NCBI GenBank assembly: GCA_964346495.1
Contig: CAYFUW010000022.1
Span: forward strand, 1 to 26,992
Origin: JBGZFC01 sp964346495
GTDB lineage: Bacteria > Bacteroidota > Bacteroidia > Bacteroidales > Dysgonomonadaceae
Length of the DNA stretch: 26,992 bases
Direction of reading: 5' to 3'
The notes below the pieces were generated by a model. It had not been told where the DNA came from. It was given only the letters and a program-made list of their open reading frames with translations, and did not search any database. Below are positions 1 to 8,091 of the stretch, in pieces. The position numbers and the translations under genes are program-made. The stretch's first letter is position 1. Each line of letters opens with the position of its first letter.

Positions 1-86
1 AACATTAGTGTGTTTTTTAGGATAAAAAATCATTACTTTTGACTATTACACCTTTATTTGCGATTTTTGTGATCGGTGTATTGTAG
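1..86 (+). pseudogene. Possible 3' remnant of a membrane protein at the window edge
   Basis: In frame 3 the stretch from 21 to the TAG at 84-86 reads as a hydrophobic tail ending PLFAIFVIGVL, like the last membrane segment of a transporter or flippase. Two in-frame TAG codons (6-8 and 18-20) precede it. The other forward frames also stop early, at 23-25 and 40-42. A one-base slip in the T6 run at 13-18 would join frame 1 (ending SVFFR) to this tail, so it could be the frameshifted end of a gene lying mostly outside the window. It is only about 21 codons and may be chance. Confidence 0.2.
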
Positions 87-108
87 AGACGTCATATTAT
101 GGCGTCTC
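83..108. repeat. GTAGAGACG palindrome, copy 1
   Basis: GAGACG at 86-91 faces CGTCTC at 103-108, with TCAT/ATGG in the interior. A short T run follows. It belongs to the same family as the copies at 19565, 22356, 23821 and 25004. Confidence 0.75.
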
Positions 109-206
109 GTTTTTAATTTCACGCAAAGTTCGCAAAAATTAATCGCAAAGAACGCCAAGTTTTTTTATCGCTTCCGCGCGAATCCTTTCGCGTGGTATTA
201 TTGTTC

Positions 207-240
207 AGTAAACTAGTTAATAGTAAACCAGTAAACAGCA
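207..240. repeat. Degenerate 7-8 bp tandem repeat (AGTAAAC units)
   Basis: Units beginning AGTAAACT, AGTTAAT, AGTAAACC, AGTAAAC and AGCA start at 207, 215, 222, 230 and 237. The spacing alternates between 8 and 7 bp. Confidence 0.6.
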
Positions 241-259
241 AGTCGGGATTACAAATCCC
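240..259. repeat. AAGTCGGGATT motif with small hairpin
   Basis: AAGTCGGGATT (240-250) recurs at 19492-19501 (one base shorter) and 19585-19595. Here GGGATT (245-250) faces AATCCC (254-259) across a 3-base loop. Confidence 0.55.
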
Positions 260-262
260 TCT

Positions 263-304
263 GACCAGACGCAAGAGCACAGAGCACGTAGCTCGCAATT
301 CAGA
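263..304. repeat. Degenerate heptad tract
   Basis: The sequence divides into six heptads, GACCAGA, CGCAAGA, GCACAGA, GCACGTA, GCTCGCA and ATTCAGA. GC and AGA recur at fixed positions. Confidence 0.5.
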
Positions 305-314
305 ACTAAAAAAA

Positions 315-2213
315 CTATTCCAAATAAGTGTATCCGTATAGTCCTGAACGATAGTTAGATAAAAACTCCTTGCCTTCTTCTACCGAGATTTTTCCTTTTT
401 TCACGGAACTCATCACCCATGTTTCTACTGTGCGAACAAGTTTTTTAGCGTTGTATTGAACATAATCCAATACATCGGCAACGGTTTCACCATCAATTAT
501 CTGGTCGATATTGTAACCGTTTTCGTTGGTAGTAATATGCACTACGTTTGTGTCGCCAAACAGATTGTGCAAATCGCCTAAAATTTCCTGATATGCACCA
601 ACCAAAAACACTCCTATATAATAAGGTTCATCTTTTTTAAGTGTGTGAACCGGCAGATATGAAGCGTGAAATCCATCCTGAGTGGCGAAGTTGGCAATTT
701 TTCCATCTGAGTCGCAAGTAATATCTTGTAGTGTGGCTGTTTTTTCGGGTTTTTCCGAAAGTCGATGAATTGGGATAATCGGGAATATTTGGTCGATAGC
801 CCACGAGTCGGGTAGTGACTGGAACAGCGAGAAGTTGCAGAAGTATTTATCCGGCAACAGCGCGGACAGTTGTCTTAACTCTTCCGGTACATGTTTCGTG
901 CGATTTGTTAGCAGATTTATTTCACGTGCAATAGAGAAATATAACTCTTCAACCTGCGCACGCGATTTCAAACTAAACATGCCCAGACTGAATAAATCGA
1001 GAGACTCCTCTCTAATCTGTTGTGCGTCGTGCCATGCTTCCAGCATGTGTGTTGGCGACAGATTATTCCAAATATTGTAGAGTTCTTTAACCAATTCGTG
1101 AGCATCATCTTCTACAACATGGTTTTCATCCCATTTGGGTAGGGTGGCAGTTCCCAGCACTTCAAAAATTAAAACAGAGTGATGTGCAGTAAGTGCACGT
1201 CCCGATTCGGTAATAATATTTGGATGTGGTATATTGTTTTTATTTGCTGCATCAACAAATGAGAAAACCGAGTCATTTACATACTCTTGTACCGAATAGT
1301 TGATACTATTGTCTGAATATGAAGAGCGTGCACCATCGTAATCGACACCTAGCCCGCCGCCTATATCTACAAACTCAATGTTAAAGCCCAAAGAGCGAAG
1401 TTGCACGTAAAATTGTGCCGCTTCTCTAAGTGCAGTTTTTATACGACGTATTTTTGTAATCTGGCTTCCAATATGAAAATGTATTAATCGGAAGCAGTCG
1501 ATCATCTTTTTCTTTTTGAGAATCTCCATCGCTTCAAGCAATTCACTGGAGTTTAGACCAAATTTGCTTCCATCGCCACCCGATTCTTCCCATTTTCCAC
1601 TTCCGGAACTTGCCAGTTTAATGCGGATACCTATATTGGGTCTTACTTTTAGCCTGTTGGCTATTTCTATCGTGAGAGTGAGTTCGTTTATTTTCTCAAC
1701 AACAATAAATATCTGTTTGCCCATCTTTTGCGATAAAAGAGCGAGCTCGATATAACTTTCATCTTTATACCCGTTGCAAATTATCAGCGAATTAGCATCG
1801 GTATTTGTTGCAAGTACGGCATGTAGCTCTGGCTTTGAGCCTGCTTCCAGCCCGATATTAAATCTTTTGCCATAGGTTACAATTTCATCTACAACCTGGC
1901 GCATCTGGTTTACCTTAATAGGATAGATAATATAGTTTTGAGCATTATATTCATACTCTTTAGCTGCAATTTTAAAGCTGTTGGATATTTTTTCAATTCT
2001 ATTATCCAATATTTCAGGAAAACGAATAAGAACCGGAGCCGACACATCGCGCAGATATAATTCTCGCATTAAGTCGTTTAAATCAACTTTTCTATCATCA
2101 CTTTTTCGTGGAGTAACCTGCACGTTCCCTTTTTCGTTAATAGAAAAATAACCATTGCCCCATCCGGTGATATTATATAGCTCTTCCGAGTCTTCTAAAC
2201 GCCATTTTCTCAT
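315..2213 (-). CDS. speA: Biosynthetic arginine decarboxylase
   Basis: Decarboxylates arginine to agmatine, the first step of the agmatine route to putrescine, in the cytoplasm. It is a PLP enzyme of fold type III, and at 632 aa it has the usual length for bacterial SpeA. Visible marks are the N-terminal block with YPIKVNQ, where Lys100 should hold PLP. The barrel carries GLEAGSKPEL and FHIGSQ, then the glycine-rich GGGLGVDYDG that binds the PLP phosphate. The CDSDGKI block lies in the C-terminal part. The start MRKWRLEDSEELYNI matches the family's N-terminus. It diverges from the serpin gene. It pairs metabolically with carboxynorspermidine synthase at 22549. Recognition is very secure. Confidence 0.97.
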   Translation of the reverse strand: MRKWRLEDSEELYNITGWGNGYFSINEKGNVQVTPRKSDDRKVDLNDLMRELYLRDVSAPVLIRFPEILDNRIEKISNSFKIAAKEYEYNAQNYIIYPIKVNQMRQVVDEIVTYGKRFNIGLEAGSKPELHAVLATNTDANSLIICNGYKDESYIELALLSQKMGKQIFIVVEKINELTLTIEIANRLKVRPNIGIRIKLASSGSGKWEESGGDGSKFGLNSSELLEAMEILKKKKMIDCFRLIHFHIGSQITKIRRIKTALREAAQFYVQLRSLGFNIEFVDIGGGLGVDYDGARSSYSDNSINYSVQEYVNDSVFSFVDAANKNNIPHPNIITESGRALTAHHSVLIFEVLGTATLPKWDENHVVEDDAHELVKELYNIWNNLSPTHMLEAWHDAQQIREESLDLFSLGMFSLKSRAQVEELYFSIAREINLLTNRTKHVPEELRQLSALLPDKYFCNFSLFQSLPDSWAIDQIFPIIPIHRLSEKPEKTATLQDITCDSDGKIANFATQDGFHASYLPVHTLKKDEPYYIGVFLVGAYQEILGDLHNLFGDTNVVHITTNENGYNIDQIIDGETVADVLDYVQYNAKKLVRTVETWVMSSVKKGKISVEEGKEFLSNYRSGLYGYTYLE

Positions 2214-2334
2214 TTTAATATGCAGATTTTAAATTGTTTATAAATTTGATATGCAAAATTAATACAAAAATACATAATTAATTTGTTATTCCTTAATTAT
2301 TGCCTATCGAAATAGTGATTGTAATCGGGCAAAA

Positions 2335-2365
2335 TTGTGACATTTGAAATTTTTAACTACCTTTG
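2335..2365 (+). promoter_or_regulatory. Bacteroidota-type promoter of the serpin gene
   Basis: TTG at 2335-2337, a 20-bp spacer, then TACCTTTG at 2358-2365. This matches the sigma-ABfr consensus well. Transcription would begin near 2372, about 60 nt before the start codon. Confidence 0.75.
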
Positions 2366-2431
2366 TTTGACTTTTTATCAAAAAAACAGTCTAATCAGTA
2401 ATTATATTTCAAATCACAAAAAATAAGAGCT

Positions 2432-3685
2432 ATGACTTTAAAAACAAAACTATTTATTTTTTCATTTTTGGCGATTGCTCTAATGAGTTTTACTTCCGAA
2501 AAGAGTAGTCGTGATATGAGAGAACCACAATTTCAAGTTAAAAAACAAATTCAAAGTAACACAATGGAAGACAGAATGAGAAAAGCAGATCAAGCTTTTG
2601 CTTTCGACCTTTTCGAGAGAGTTTTAATTAGCGAAGAGAGCGGTGATGACCAAAATTTTATGGTTTCACCATTGAGTTTAAGCATGGCATTAACAATGAC
2701 AATGAACGGTGCCGAAGGAGAAACTAAAAACGCTATACGTAATACTCTTAAAAAGGAAGCATTTTCTGACAAAGAGTTAAACAAATACTACAGAAATCTG
2801 AAAAGATATCTGTTAAATACCGATTCAGAAACTGATATCTCTATTGCAAACTCAATTTGGACAAACAAAAATATACCGGTTAGAGGTTCGTTCAAAAGAA
2901 ATAACAGGAGACATTTTGATGCTGAGTTAAGAGAAGCAGATTTTTCACTGCCTGCAACAGCAAGTTTGATAAATCAATGGGCTAGTGATAATACTAAAGG
3001 CTTAATAAATAATGTAATAGATAGAACAAATGGCGACGACCTGATCTATCTGCTTAATGCTATTTATTTTAAAGGAACCTGGAGTACAAGTTTCGATAAA
3101 GCTAATACGATAGAAGCACCATTTTTTGTTAAACCAGATATGCGTGTTAGAGTTGAAATGATGAACCAAACAAACAAATTCGATTATACCGAAGATTCTA
3201 ATCTGCAAATGATAAAATTGCCGTATGGTAACAAATCGTATAGTATGATGGTGTTGCTTCCTAAAGAAGATAAAAGTTTGAAAGATATAGCTGCGCTCTT
3301 GAAAAATTTGAATTATTGGGAATCATTAAATTCTAATATGTATAATGTAGATGTTGATTTGGCATTGCCAAAATTTAAAACTGTATATAGCAAAAGATTA
3401 GAAGGTATATTATCGGATATGGGTATGGGAGTAATGTTTACACCGGGAGCCGATTTTTCAAGAATATCCAAATATCCTGCAAATCTCTCTATTGTAAAAC
3501 AAGATACTTACATTAGTACAGATGAAGAAGGTACTGAAGCCGCAGCAGTAACAATGGTTGCAAGAAAAAGTGCAAATTATACCGAAAGAGTAACTTTTAG
3601 AGCTGACAGACCTTTTATTTATGTAATTAAAGAAAATAGTACCGATGCCATATTGTTTATGGGAGTGGTGAAAAAGTTTGATTAG
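2432..3685 (+). CDS. Secreted serpin, inhibitory type
   Basis: Serine (or cysteine) protease inhibitor of the serpin fold, 417 aa. The N-terminus (MTLKTKLFIFSFLAIALMSF) is a Sec signal peptide, with no lipobox Cys seen, so the protein should reach the periplasm or cell surface. Serpin blocks are present: FMVSPLSLSMALTMTMNGA (helix B region), a central YLLNAIYFKGTW, and the C-terminal DRPFIYVI...ILFMG strands. The hinge of the reactive loop, EEGTEAAAVT (residues 365-374), has the small residues needed for loop insertion, so it is predicted to be inhibitory. Aligning the loop by length with alpha-1-antitrypsin puts P1 at Ala381, with Arg-Lys at P4-P3. Family precedent in Bacteroidota is miropin of Tannerella forsythia. 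It stands alone, with its own promoter and terminator. Confidence 0.93.
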   Translation: MTLKTKLFIFSFLAIALMSFTSEKSSRDMREPQFQVKKQIQSNTMEDRMRKADQAFAFDLFERVLISEESGDDQNFMVSPLSLSMALTMTMNGAEGETKNAIRNTLKKEAFSDKELNKYYRNLKRYLLNTDSETDISIANSIWTNKNIPVRGSFKRNNRRHFDAELREADFSLPATASLINQWASDNTKGLINNVIDRTNGDDLIYLLNAIYFKGTWSTSFDKANTIEAPFFVKPDMRVRVEMMNQTNKFDYTEDSNLQMIKLPYGNKSYSMMVLLPKEDKSLKDIAALLKNLNYWESLNSNMYNVDVDLALPKFKTVYSKRLEGILSDMGMGVMFTPGADFSRISKYPANLSIVKQDTYISTDEEGTEAAAVTMVARKSANYTERVTFRADRPFIYVIKENSTDAILFMGVVKKFD

Positions 3686-3719
3686 AGTAAAGATTAAAGA
3701 ATAAAGACCAAAGATTTTC
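3685..3719. repeat. Heptad tract GAnnAAA
   Basis: Five consecutive heptads, GAGTAAA, GATTAAA, GAATAAA, GACCAAA and GATTTTC, begin at the serpin stop codon. The period is exactly 7 bp. Confidence 0.7.
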
Positions 3720-4095
3720 CGGTTTGTCACCGGATGCGAATTGGTTTTGAATTTGTATCGCAAATAAAAGTAATGAAATAAAAACCTGACAGGTTTCAAA
3801 AACTTGTTAGGTTTTTTCTTTTTCTAACTGCTTGAAATTCACAATAAATATTTTTATTATTTTCCTGTTGTGGATAAATTCCCCAAATTGGCAAACAATC
3901 TATATTTATCAAATAATTAAAGCGTTGTAAATGAGTGTTGTGAGAAAAAATTAAGAAAACTTCACATTGCTTGTTGATAACTATATTGGAAAATATTTTG
4001 CAGGTAAATAAATGTTTTATAAACTTGCATGTTGAATTTGCAATGAACATAAAAATATATTTCCATAATAATCCTACAAAATATTATACAACAAT
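3686..4095. other. Spacer between serpin and nrdJ
   Basis: After the heptad tract and the serpin terminator (3782-3817) the remaining 280 bp is AT-rich. I see no gene, no cobalamin riboswitch B12 box (GCCACTG) and no convincing NrdR box pair. A small inverted repeat, TTGCA (4025-4029) facing TGCAA (4039-4043), lies about 55 bp before nrdJ. No clean TAnnTTTG promoter is visible; the nearest is TAAACTTG just before that repeat. Confidence 0.5.
3782..3817 (+). terminator. Serpin terminator, AAACCTG-type hairpin
   Basis: AAACCTGACAGGTTT (3782-3796) pairs with AAACTTGTTAGGTTT (3800-3814) through two G-U wobbles across a 3-base loop, and a T run follows. The same hairpin type recurs at 6665-6697. 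Confidence 0.8.
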
Positions 4096-6636
4096 ATGAA
4101 GAAAAAAATTTACACGTTCGATGAAGCGTATCAGGCTTCATTGGATTACTTTCAGGGCGACGAACTCGCCGCGAAAGTTTGGGTTAGCAAATACGCATTG
4201 AAAGACAGCCATGGCGACATCTATGAAAAAACACCCGAAGATATGCATTGGAGATTGGCTAAAGAGGTAGCTCGAATCGAGAAAAAATATTCCAATCCGC
4301 TTAGTGAGCAGGAGTTGTTTGATCTGTTTGATAAATTTCGTTACATCATTCCGCAAGGAAGTCCGATGACAGGTATAGGAAATGATTTCCAGGTGGCATC
4401 ATTGTCAAATTGCTTTGTAATAGGCTTGGATGGCAGTGCTGACTCTTATGGAGCAATTATCCGTATCGATGAGGAGCAGGTGCAATTGATGAAACGTCGC
4501 GGTGGAGTGGGTCACGATTTATCGCACATACGCCCAAAAGGCTCGCCTGTGAAAAACTCCGCATTGACTTCGACCGGGTTGGTGCCTTTCATGGAGAGAT
4601 ATTCAAATTCAACTCGTGAAGTTGCGCAAGACGGCAGACGTGGTGCGTTAATGTTGAGTGTATCTATTAAACACCCTGATGCGGAAGATTTTATTGATGC
4701 AAAACTTGAGCAAGGTAAAGTTACAGGTGCAAATATTTCTGTAAAAATAGATGATGATTTTATGAAAGCGGTTTCCGAAGGGAAATCTTATACACAACAA
4801 TATCCAATCGATGCAGCCAAACCGACATTCAAAAAATCAATCGATGCGAGACATTTGTGGGATAAAATTGTACATAATGCATGGCGTTCTGCAGAACCGG
4901 GTGTGTTATTTTGGGATACAATAATTAATGAATCGGTTGCCGATTGTTATGCTGATTTAGGTTTTAAAACAGTATCGACCAATCCTTGTGGCGAAATTCC
5001 ACTTTGTCCGTACGACAGTTGCCGTCTGTTAGCGATTAATCTTTACTCGTATGTTGTAAATCCATTTAAGGAAGATGCTTATTTCGATTTTGAACTTTTC
5101 AGTAAGCATGTGAGATTAGCTCAAAGAATAATGGATGATATTATTGATTTGGAGTCTGAAAAAATTGATATGATACTTGAGAAAATTGAATCAGACCCAG
5201 AGACAGAAGAGGTTAAGCAGGCAGAGAGAAACCTTTGGAATAAAATTCGCACAAAGACACTTCAAGGACGTCGTACAGGTGTTGGAATTACTGCCGAAGG
5301 AGATATGCTTGCTGCTTTAGGTATTCGTTATGGAAGTGAAGGTGGAAACGATTTTTCGGAAGAAGTACACAGAGTATTGGCACTAAATGCTTATGCGTCA
5401 TCTGTAGAGATGGCTAAAGAGCGTGGTGCATTTGAGGTGTATGATGCTAAACGGGAAAAAGACAATCCTTTTATCAACAGACTGAAAAATGAAGATAACC
5501 AGTTGTATGATGATATGGTTAAATATGGTCGTCGTAATATTGCTTGTCTTACAATCGCACCAACCGGCACTACCAGCTTGATGGCTCAAACAACATCGGG
5601 TATTGAGCCTGTGTTTATGCCTGTATATAAACGTCGTCGCAAAGTTAATCCGAACGATAAAGATGTGAGAATCACTTTTGTAGACGAAAATGGAGATTCT
5701 TGGGAAGAGTACACAGTTTTCCACCATAAATTTGTAACCTGGATGGAAGCAAATGGTCACTCAACAACCAAAATATACAACAACGAAGAGATTGATGAGT
5801 TGGTTGCACAATCACCATATTACAAAGCAACATCTAATGATGTGGATTGGTTGCAAAAGGTAAAAATGCAGGGACGTGTTCAGAAATGGGTTGACCACTC
5901 TATCAGCGTAACCATAAATTTACCATCGGATGCTACCGAAGAACTAGTTGATAAATTGTATTTGGAAGCCTGGAGAAGTGGCTGTAAAGGTTGTACTGTA
6001 TATCGTGACGGTTCAAGAGCAGGTGTTTTAGTTGCAAACGATGATGATACAGTTGACAAAGACGAAGATTGCTACGAATTGCCGGAAATACTAACATCAC
6101 GCCCGACAGAGTTGGAAGCTGATGTAATTAAGTTCCAAAACAACAAAGAGAAATGGATTGCATTTATCGGATTGGTTGACGGACGTCCGTACGAAATTTT
6201 TACCGGGTTAAACGATGAGGATGATGGAATTATGCTTCCCAAAAGTGTAAATTCAGGAAAAATAATAAAAGCATACGATAATGATGGTCGCAAACACTAC
6301 GATTTCCAGTTCCAAAACAGACGCGGCTACAAAGTTACCATAGAAGGACTCGACGGTAAGTTTAATCCTGAGTATTGGAACTACGCGAAACTTATTTCCG
6401 GAGTATTGCGTTATGGAATGCCTATAGATCAGGTTATTAAGCTTGTGTCAGGACTAGAGTTGGACAGCGAAACTATCAATACCTGGAAAAATGGTGTTGA
6501 GCGTGCGCTTAAAAAATATCTTCCCAACGATACGGAAGCTAAAGGCCAGAAATGTCCTGTTTGTGGACACGAAACGCTTGTGTATCAGGAAGGTTGCTTG
6601 AAGTGTAGAAACTGTGGCGCTTCAAAATGCGGATAG
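4096..6636 (+). CDS. nrdJ: Adenosylcobalamin-dependent (class II) ribonucleotide reductase
   Basis: Reduces ribonucleotides to deoxyribonucleotides with a B12-generated thiyl radical, without oxygen. It is 846 aa. The finger-loop triad is N296-C298-E300 in NPCGEIPL, with Cys298 the expected radical cysteine. Cys106 (SLSNCFVIG) and Cys309 (DSCRLLAINL) are the likely redox pair. APTGTTSL (488-495) is the phosphate-binding loop, and GCKGCTVYRDGSRAG marks the end of the barrel domain. The C-terminal tail holds six cysteines: 820/823 (CPVC), 834, 837/840 (CRNC) and 845. This arrangement looks like a zinc ribbon plus a terminal cysteine that could relay reducing equivalents. No separate small-subunit gene is nearby, as expected for class II. 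The start follows the only plausible ATG. No cobalamin riboswitch is seen upstream. Confidence 0.95.
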   Translation: MKKKIYTFDEAYQASLDYFQGDELAAKVWVSKYALKDSHGDIYEKTPEDMHWRLAKEVARIEKKYSNPLSEQELFDLFDKFRYIIPQGSPMTGIGNDFQVASLSNCFVIGLDGSADSYGAIIRIDEEQVQLMKRRGGVGHDLSHIRPKGSPVKNSALTSTGLVPFMERYSNSTREVAQDGRRGALMLSVSIKHPDAEDFIDAKLEQGKVTGANISVKIDDDFMKAVSEGKSYTQQYPIDAAKPTFKKSIDARHLWDKIVHNAWRSAEPGVLFWDTIINESVADCYADLGFKTVSTNPCGEIPLCPYDSCRLLAINLYSYVVNPFKEDAYFDFELFSKHVRLAQRIMDDIIDLESEKIDMILEKIESDPETEEVKQAERNLWNKIRTKTLQGRRTGVGITAEGDMLAALGIRYGSEGGNDFSEEVHRVLALNAYASSVEMAKERGAFEVYDAKREKDNPFINRLKNEDNQLYDDMVKYGRRNIACLTIAPTGTTSLMAQTTSGIEPVFMPVYKRRRKVNPNDKDVRITFVDENGDSWEEYTVFHHKFVTWMEANGHSTTKIYNNEEIDELVAQSPYYKATSNDVDWLQKVKMQGRVQKWVDHSISVTINLPSDATEELVDKLYLEAWRSGCKGCTVYRDGSRAGVLVANDDDTVDKDEDCYELPEILTSRPTELEADVIKFQNNKEKWIAFIGLVDGRPYEIFTGLNDEDDGIMLPKSVNSGKIIKAYDNDGRKHYDFQFQNRRGYKVTIEGLDGKFNPEYWNYAKLISGVLRYGMPIDQVIKLVSGLELDSETINTWKNGVERALKKYLPNDTEAKGQKCPVCGHETLVYQEGCLKCRNCGASKCG

Positions 6637-6664
6637 TTTTTTAGATACAATCTTTATTATATAA

Positions 6665-6697
6665 AAACCTAACAGGTTTTAGAAACCTGTTAGGTTT
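6665..6697. terminator. Bidirectional hairpin between nrdJ and cdsA
   Basis: A perfect 15-bp inverted repeat: AAACCTAACAGGTTT (6665-6679) and its exact complement (6683-6697), with a 3-base loop. It sits between convergent genes. It is the second copy of the element that ends the serpin gene. The flanking T/A runs are weak. Confidence 0.75.
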
Positions 6698-6704
6698 AAT
6701 ATTA

Positions 6705-7556
6705 TTAAATCAATCCGAATTTTGTATAGAAAAGAAGGAAAAGAAAAATAGCCGGGAAAACTATCAAAAGACTGTCGATACGGTCTAGAATTCCACCATG
6801 TCCGGGAATTAAATTACCTGAATCTTTCACACCGAAAGTTCTTTTCAAAAGTGATTCAAATAGATCGCCCAAAGATGCGAAAACAGAAGTAATTAAACCT
6901 ATGGAAATCCATAGATAAATCGATATTGATTGGAAATAGTGTGAAAAAATTATTGCAGCTATAACAGAAATCACTATTCCAAAAATAAATCCTTCAACCG
7001 ATTTTTTTGGTGAAATCCGCTCGATAAGCCTATGTTTGCCAAAGAGTGAGCCAAATAAAAATGCACCTGTATCGTTTATCCAAATCAGAACGAAAATAGC
7101 CAACACAAACAGGTTATTGAAATTTCCTAATCCGATTATATTTCCGTATCGTTGCGATATAAATAGAAGAATAGATAACGGCAATGTTATGTATATATGC
7201 CCCAGCAGAGAGTATGCTGTTGTTTGAATAATATCTTTCCGCTTGATAAATATTGTTGATAAAAAGAGCATCAACACGTATGCAGCTATGGCATAAGGAA
7301 ATGCTATTAGTGATATTTTTTTAAGGAATAAAAAGAACGAAAAATAGATAACCAGCCCTGACACAATTTGGAATATCTTGCACGCAGTTTTGCATGAATC
7401 TCCTGCAGCCATGCGAAAAAACTCGTACAAAGCAACAGCCAAAAATAGTCCGAATATGGCTAAAAAGGCATACTCTCCGCCCAAAAGGGCAAAAAGTATT
7501 ATAGCCACATAAATAACACCTGCGGCAGCTCGTTTAAATAAGTTTTTAAAATTCAA
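6705..7556 (-). CDS. cdsA: Phosphatidate cytidylyltransferase (CDP-diglyceride synthase)
   Basis: Makes CDP-diacylglycerol from phosphatidate and CTP, the branch point for membrane phospholipids. It is an integral inner-membrane protein of 283 aa with about eight hydrophobic segments. The CdsA signature spans about residues 235-261: SLLKRTFGVKDSG, then PGHGGILDRID. Two further conserved blocks are WINDTGAFLFGS (159-170) and SPKKSVEGFIFG (182-193). It lies 14 bp downstream of the DUF5606 gene and is probably read from that gene's promoter. Secure identification. Confidence 0.96.
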   Translation of the reverse strand: MNFKNLFKRAAAGVIYVAIILFALLGGEYAFLAIFGLFLAVALYEFFRMAAGDSCKTACKIFQIVSGLVIYFSFFLFLKKISLIAFPYAIAAYVLMLFLSTIFIKRKDIIQTTAYSLLGHIYITLPLSILLFISQRYGNIIGLGNFNNLFVLAIFVLIWINDTGAFLFGSLFGKHRLIERISPKKSVEGFIFGIVISVIAAIIFSHYFQSISIYLWISIGLITSVFASLGDLFESLLKRTFGVKDSGNLIPGHGGILDRIDSLLIVFPAIFLFLLFYTKFGLI

Positions 7557-7570
7557 TTTATTCGAAAATA

Positions 7571-8017
7571 TTACTCTTTTGTTGTTTGAGTATCGTCGGC
7601 TGTTTCTGTTGTCTCTTCATCTTCAGAAACCTCTTCGTCTAAATCAATTTTGTTCTCAACGATGATGTTGTACCAACTGATAATCTTTTTTATATCTGAT
7701 GCGTAAACACGCTCTTTATCGTAATCTGGTAACACTTCTTCAAAATATGAGAATAGCTCTTTGCCCGATGCTTTGGTAGAAACGGAAGCTTTATTTCCGC
7801 TCTCTTTTTCTTGCATTTTTTTAAAAACCTCTCTCAAAGGGACGTCTTTTTCAACTGTGTATATAGAGATGTCGCTCAAGGCAACTAATTTTTCTGTTAA
7901 ATATAAAGGAACTCTTTTACCATCTAATAATGATTCTACAACATTTAGGTTTTTTCCTGTAGATATAAGTTTGAATAGTCCGGGTTTACCCGAAACTGAA
8001 AGTATTTTACTAAGCAT
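7571..8017 (-). CDS. DUF5606 family protein
   Basis: A 148-aa cytoplasmic protein. The N-terminus, with SGKPGLFKLISTG, matches my recollection of the DUF5606 family, which is confined to Bacteroidota and has no assigned function. The first 120 residues look globular. The last 25 or so are strongly acidic and rich in Thr (EEVSEDEETTETADD) and are probably disordered. There is no signal peptide or membrane segment. It is the first gene of a two-gene unit with cdsA (14-bp gap) and has a clear promoter upstream. The shared transcript with cdsA suggests a housekeeping role but does not define it. Confidence 0.8.
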   Translation of the reverse strand: MLSKILSVSGKPGLFKLISTGKNLNVVESLLDGKRVPLYLTEKLVALSDISIYTVEKDVPLREVFKKMQEKESGNKASVSTKASGKELFSYFEEVLPDYDKERVYASDIKKIISWYNIIVENKIDLDEEVSEDEETTETADDTQTTKE

Positions 8018-8057
8018 AAATAATTTTACTTCTAATAAATTTCAAAAAAATAAAGGA

Positions 8058-8088
8058 CAAAAGTAGTGAGTATTACTTAAATATACAA
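8058..8088 (-). promoter_or_regulatory. Promoter of the DUF5606-cdsA unit
   Basis: On the minus strand, TTG (8088-8086), a 20-bp spacer, then TACTTTTG (8065-8058). It is a canonical Bacteroidota promoter ending about 40 bp before the start codon. Confidence 0.75.
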
Positions 8089-8091
8089 TTA

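Larger units (their letters stand above)
1..314. other. Repeat-rich spacer downstream of speA
   Basis: No convincing gene. The stretch is a mosaic of short repeats. It holds a GTAGAGACG-type palindrome (83-108), a CGCAAAG-rich tract (about 122-162), and a GC-rich hairpin around 177-193 with CGCGCGAA facing TTCGCG. AGTAAAC units follow at 207-240, then a GGGATT/AATCCC hairpin (245-259) and a heptad tract (263-304). No clear U-tract terminator for speA is visible. Confidence 0.6.

Noticed and set aside
1..314. CRISPR array suspected from short repeats at the left edge
   Set aside because: Repeat units are 7-9 bp, degenerate and without uniform spacers; no cas genes are present.
3458..4050. Minus-strand open frames of 113 and 84 codons behind the serpin gene
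   Set aside because: They overlap the serpin 3' end or AT-rich spacer, are rich in Cys/Phe/Tyr as in shadow frames, and have no recognisable domain or promoter.
3686..4095. Cobalamin riboswitch upstream of the B12-dependent reductase
   Set aside because: The B12 box GCCACTG and neighbouring conserved stems are not visible; the region is AT-rich without a matching fold.
3985..4095. NrdR boxes before nrdJ
   Set aside because: AAAATATTTT and ACAAAATATTATACA lie about 90 bp apart and do not match the paired ACAC-type boxes at helical spacing.
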